DNA from: a virus
Reading direction: 5' to 3' (one strand)
IMG/VR virus record: IMGVR_UViG_3300032289_000580
Span: 1 to 59,940 of that record
Length of the DNA: 59,940 nucleotides
Part shown: positions 59,902-59,940 of the stretch, in pieces
Position numbering within the stretch: the stretch's first letter is position 1
How the letters are laid out: each line of letters starts with the position of its first letter
Translations under genes and position numbers: made by a program
Notes under the pieces: model-generated
What the model was told of the DNA's origin: nothing
What the model saw: only the letters and a program-made list of their open reading frames with translations
The model's database searches: none

Positions 59902-59910
59902 ATTATATCA
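59902..59910 (-). promoter_or_regulatory. Extended -10 promoter TGATATAAT for the fibre operon
   Basis: TGATATAAT on the minus strand lies 34 bases before the TTG at 59868, in a strongly AT-rich stretch (TATATATAT). It is the rightmost promoter seen in the window and would drive the fibre block. Confidence 0.6.
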
Positions 59911-59940
59911 GTATTAAATTAAAGACCTGCTTTTTATTAA

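Overview
The window is a continuous stretch of a tailed double-stranded DNA phage genome, AT-rich and tightly packed. Every protein gene I can support lies on the minus strand, so transcription runs from high to low coordinates. Most neighbours overlap by 1-4 bases (ATGA or TAATG junctions). I see no integrase, repressor, recognisable lysis gene or plus-strand gene. A tape-measure protein, major tail protein and tail assembly chaperones without any sheath gene suggest a long non-contractile tail (siphovirus morphology). The host is probably an actinobacterium, perhaps a low-GC planktonic one. The basis is extended -10 promoters placed so close to start codons that transcripts would be leaderless, plus gene types (MPWQIK-type small protein, DnaE polymerase, Cas4-like nuclease) common in actinobacteriophages. 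This host call is inference only.

Layout in the direction of transcription: 59868-45931 is a fibre and adhesin block. It holds three large proteins that combine fibronectin-III-like and glycine-rich modules, a beta-propeller protein, a TPR-methyltransferase, a collagen-like protein, a single glycine-rich protein and a LamG protein. 45867-36690 is the head and connector block: portal, protease/scaffold, HK97-type capsid, connectors, tail terminator, major tail protein and the frameshifted tail chaperone pair. 36680-21168 is the tail tip: a 2134-residue tape measure, distal and baseplate proteins, and an S74-chaperone fibre. A strong terminator at 21100-21123 closes the structural region. 21081-8351 is DNA replication and recombination: phosphoesterase, DnaB-like helicase, primase, gp32-like SSB, DNA polymerase III alpha, MazG, RecA, Cas4-like nuclease and RuvC-like resolvase. 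8354-6096 is a sugar and nucleotide cassette. 6115-3536 is packaging (putative TerS, TerL). 3528-1 is an accessory end with tRNAs, endonuclease VII, Hsp20, a thermonuclease with a structured leader, an FmdB-like protein and a secreted PA14 protein that runs off the edge.

The replication proteins form a nearly complete phage-encoded replisome (helicase, primase, polymerase, SSB) followed by recombination and branch-resolution enzymes that would feed the terminase. Promoters matching TGNTATAAT recur before gene blocks. The major capsid and major tail genes are each followed by a strong terminator and then a new promoter. The four protein genes 8208-8354, 21948-22103, the partial 1-986 and the frameshifted 36690-37351 were read by hand. 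The clearest unusual signals are the fixed 6-base promoter-to-start spacing at four genes, a D-arm-less tRNA-like gene with an encoded CCA, a UAA-anticodon tRNA with a short variable loop, a GC-rich leader with mutually exclusive hairpins, and the repeated glycine-rich adhesin modules. No stretch longer than about 110 bases lacks a gene or RNA feature.
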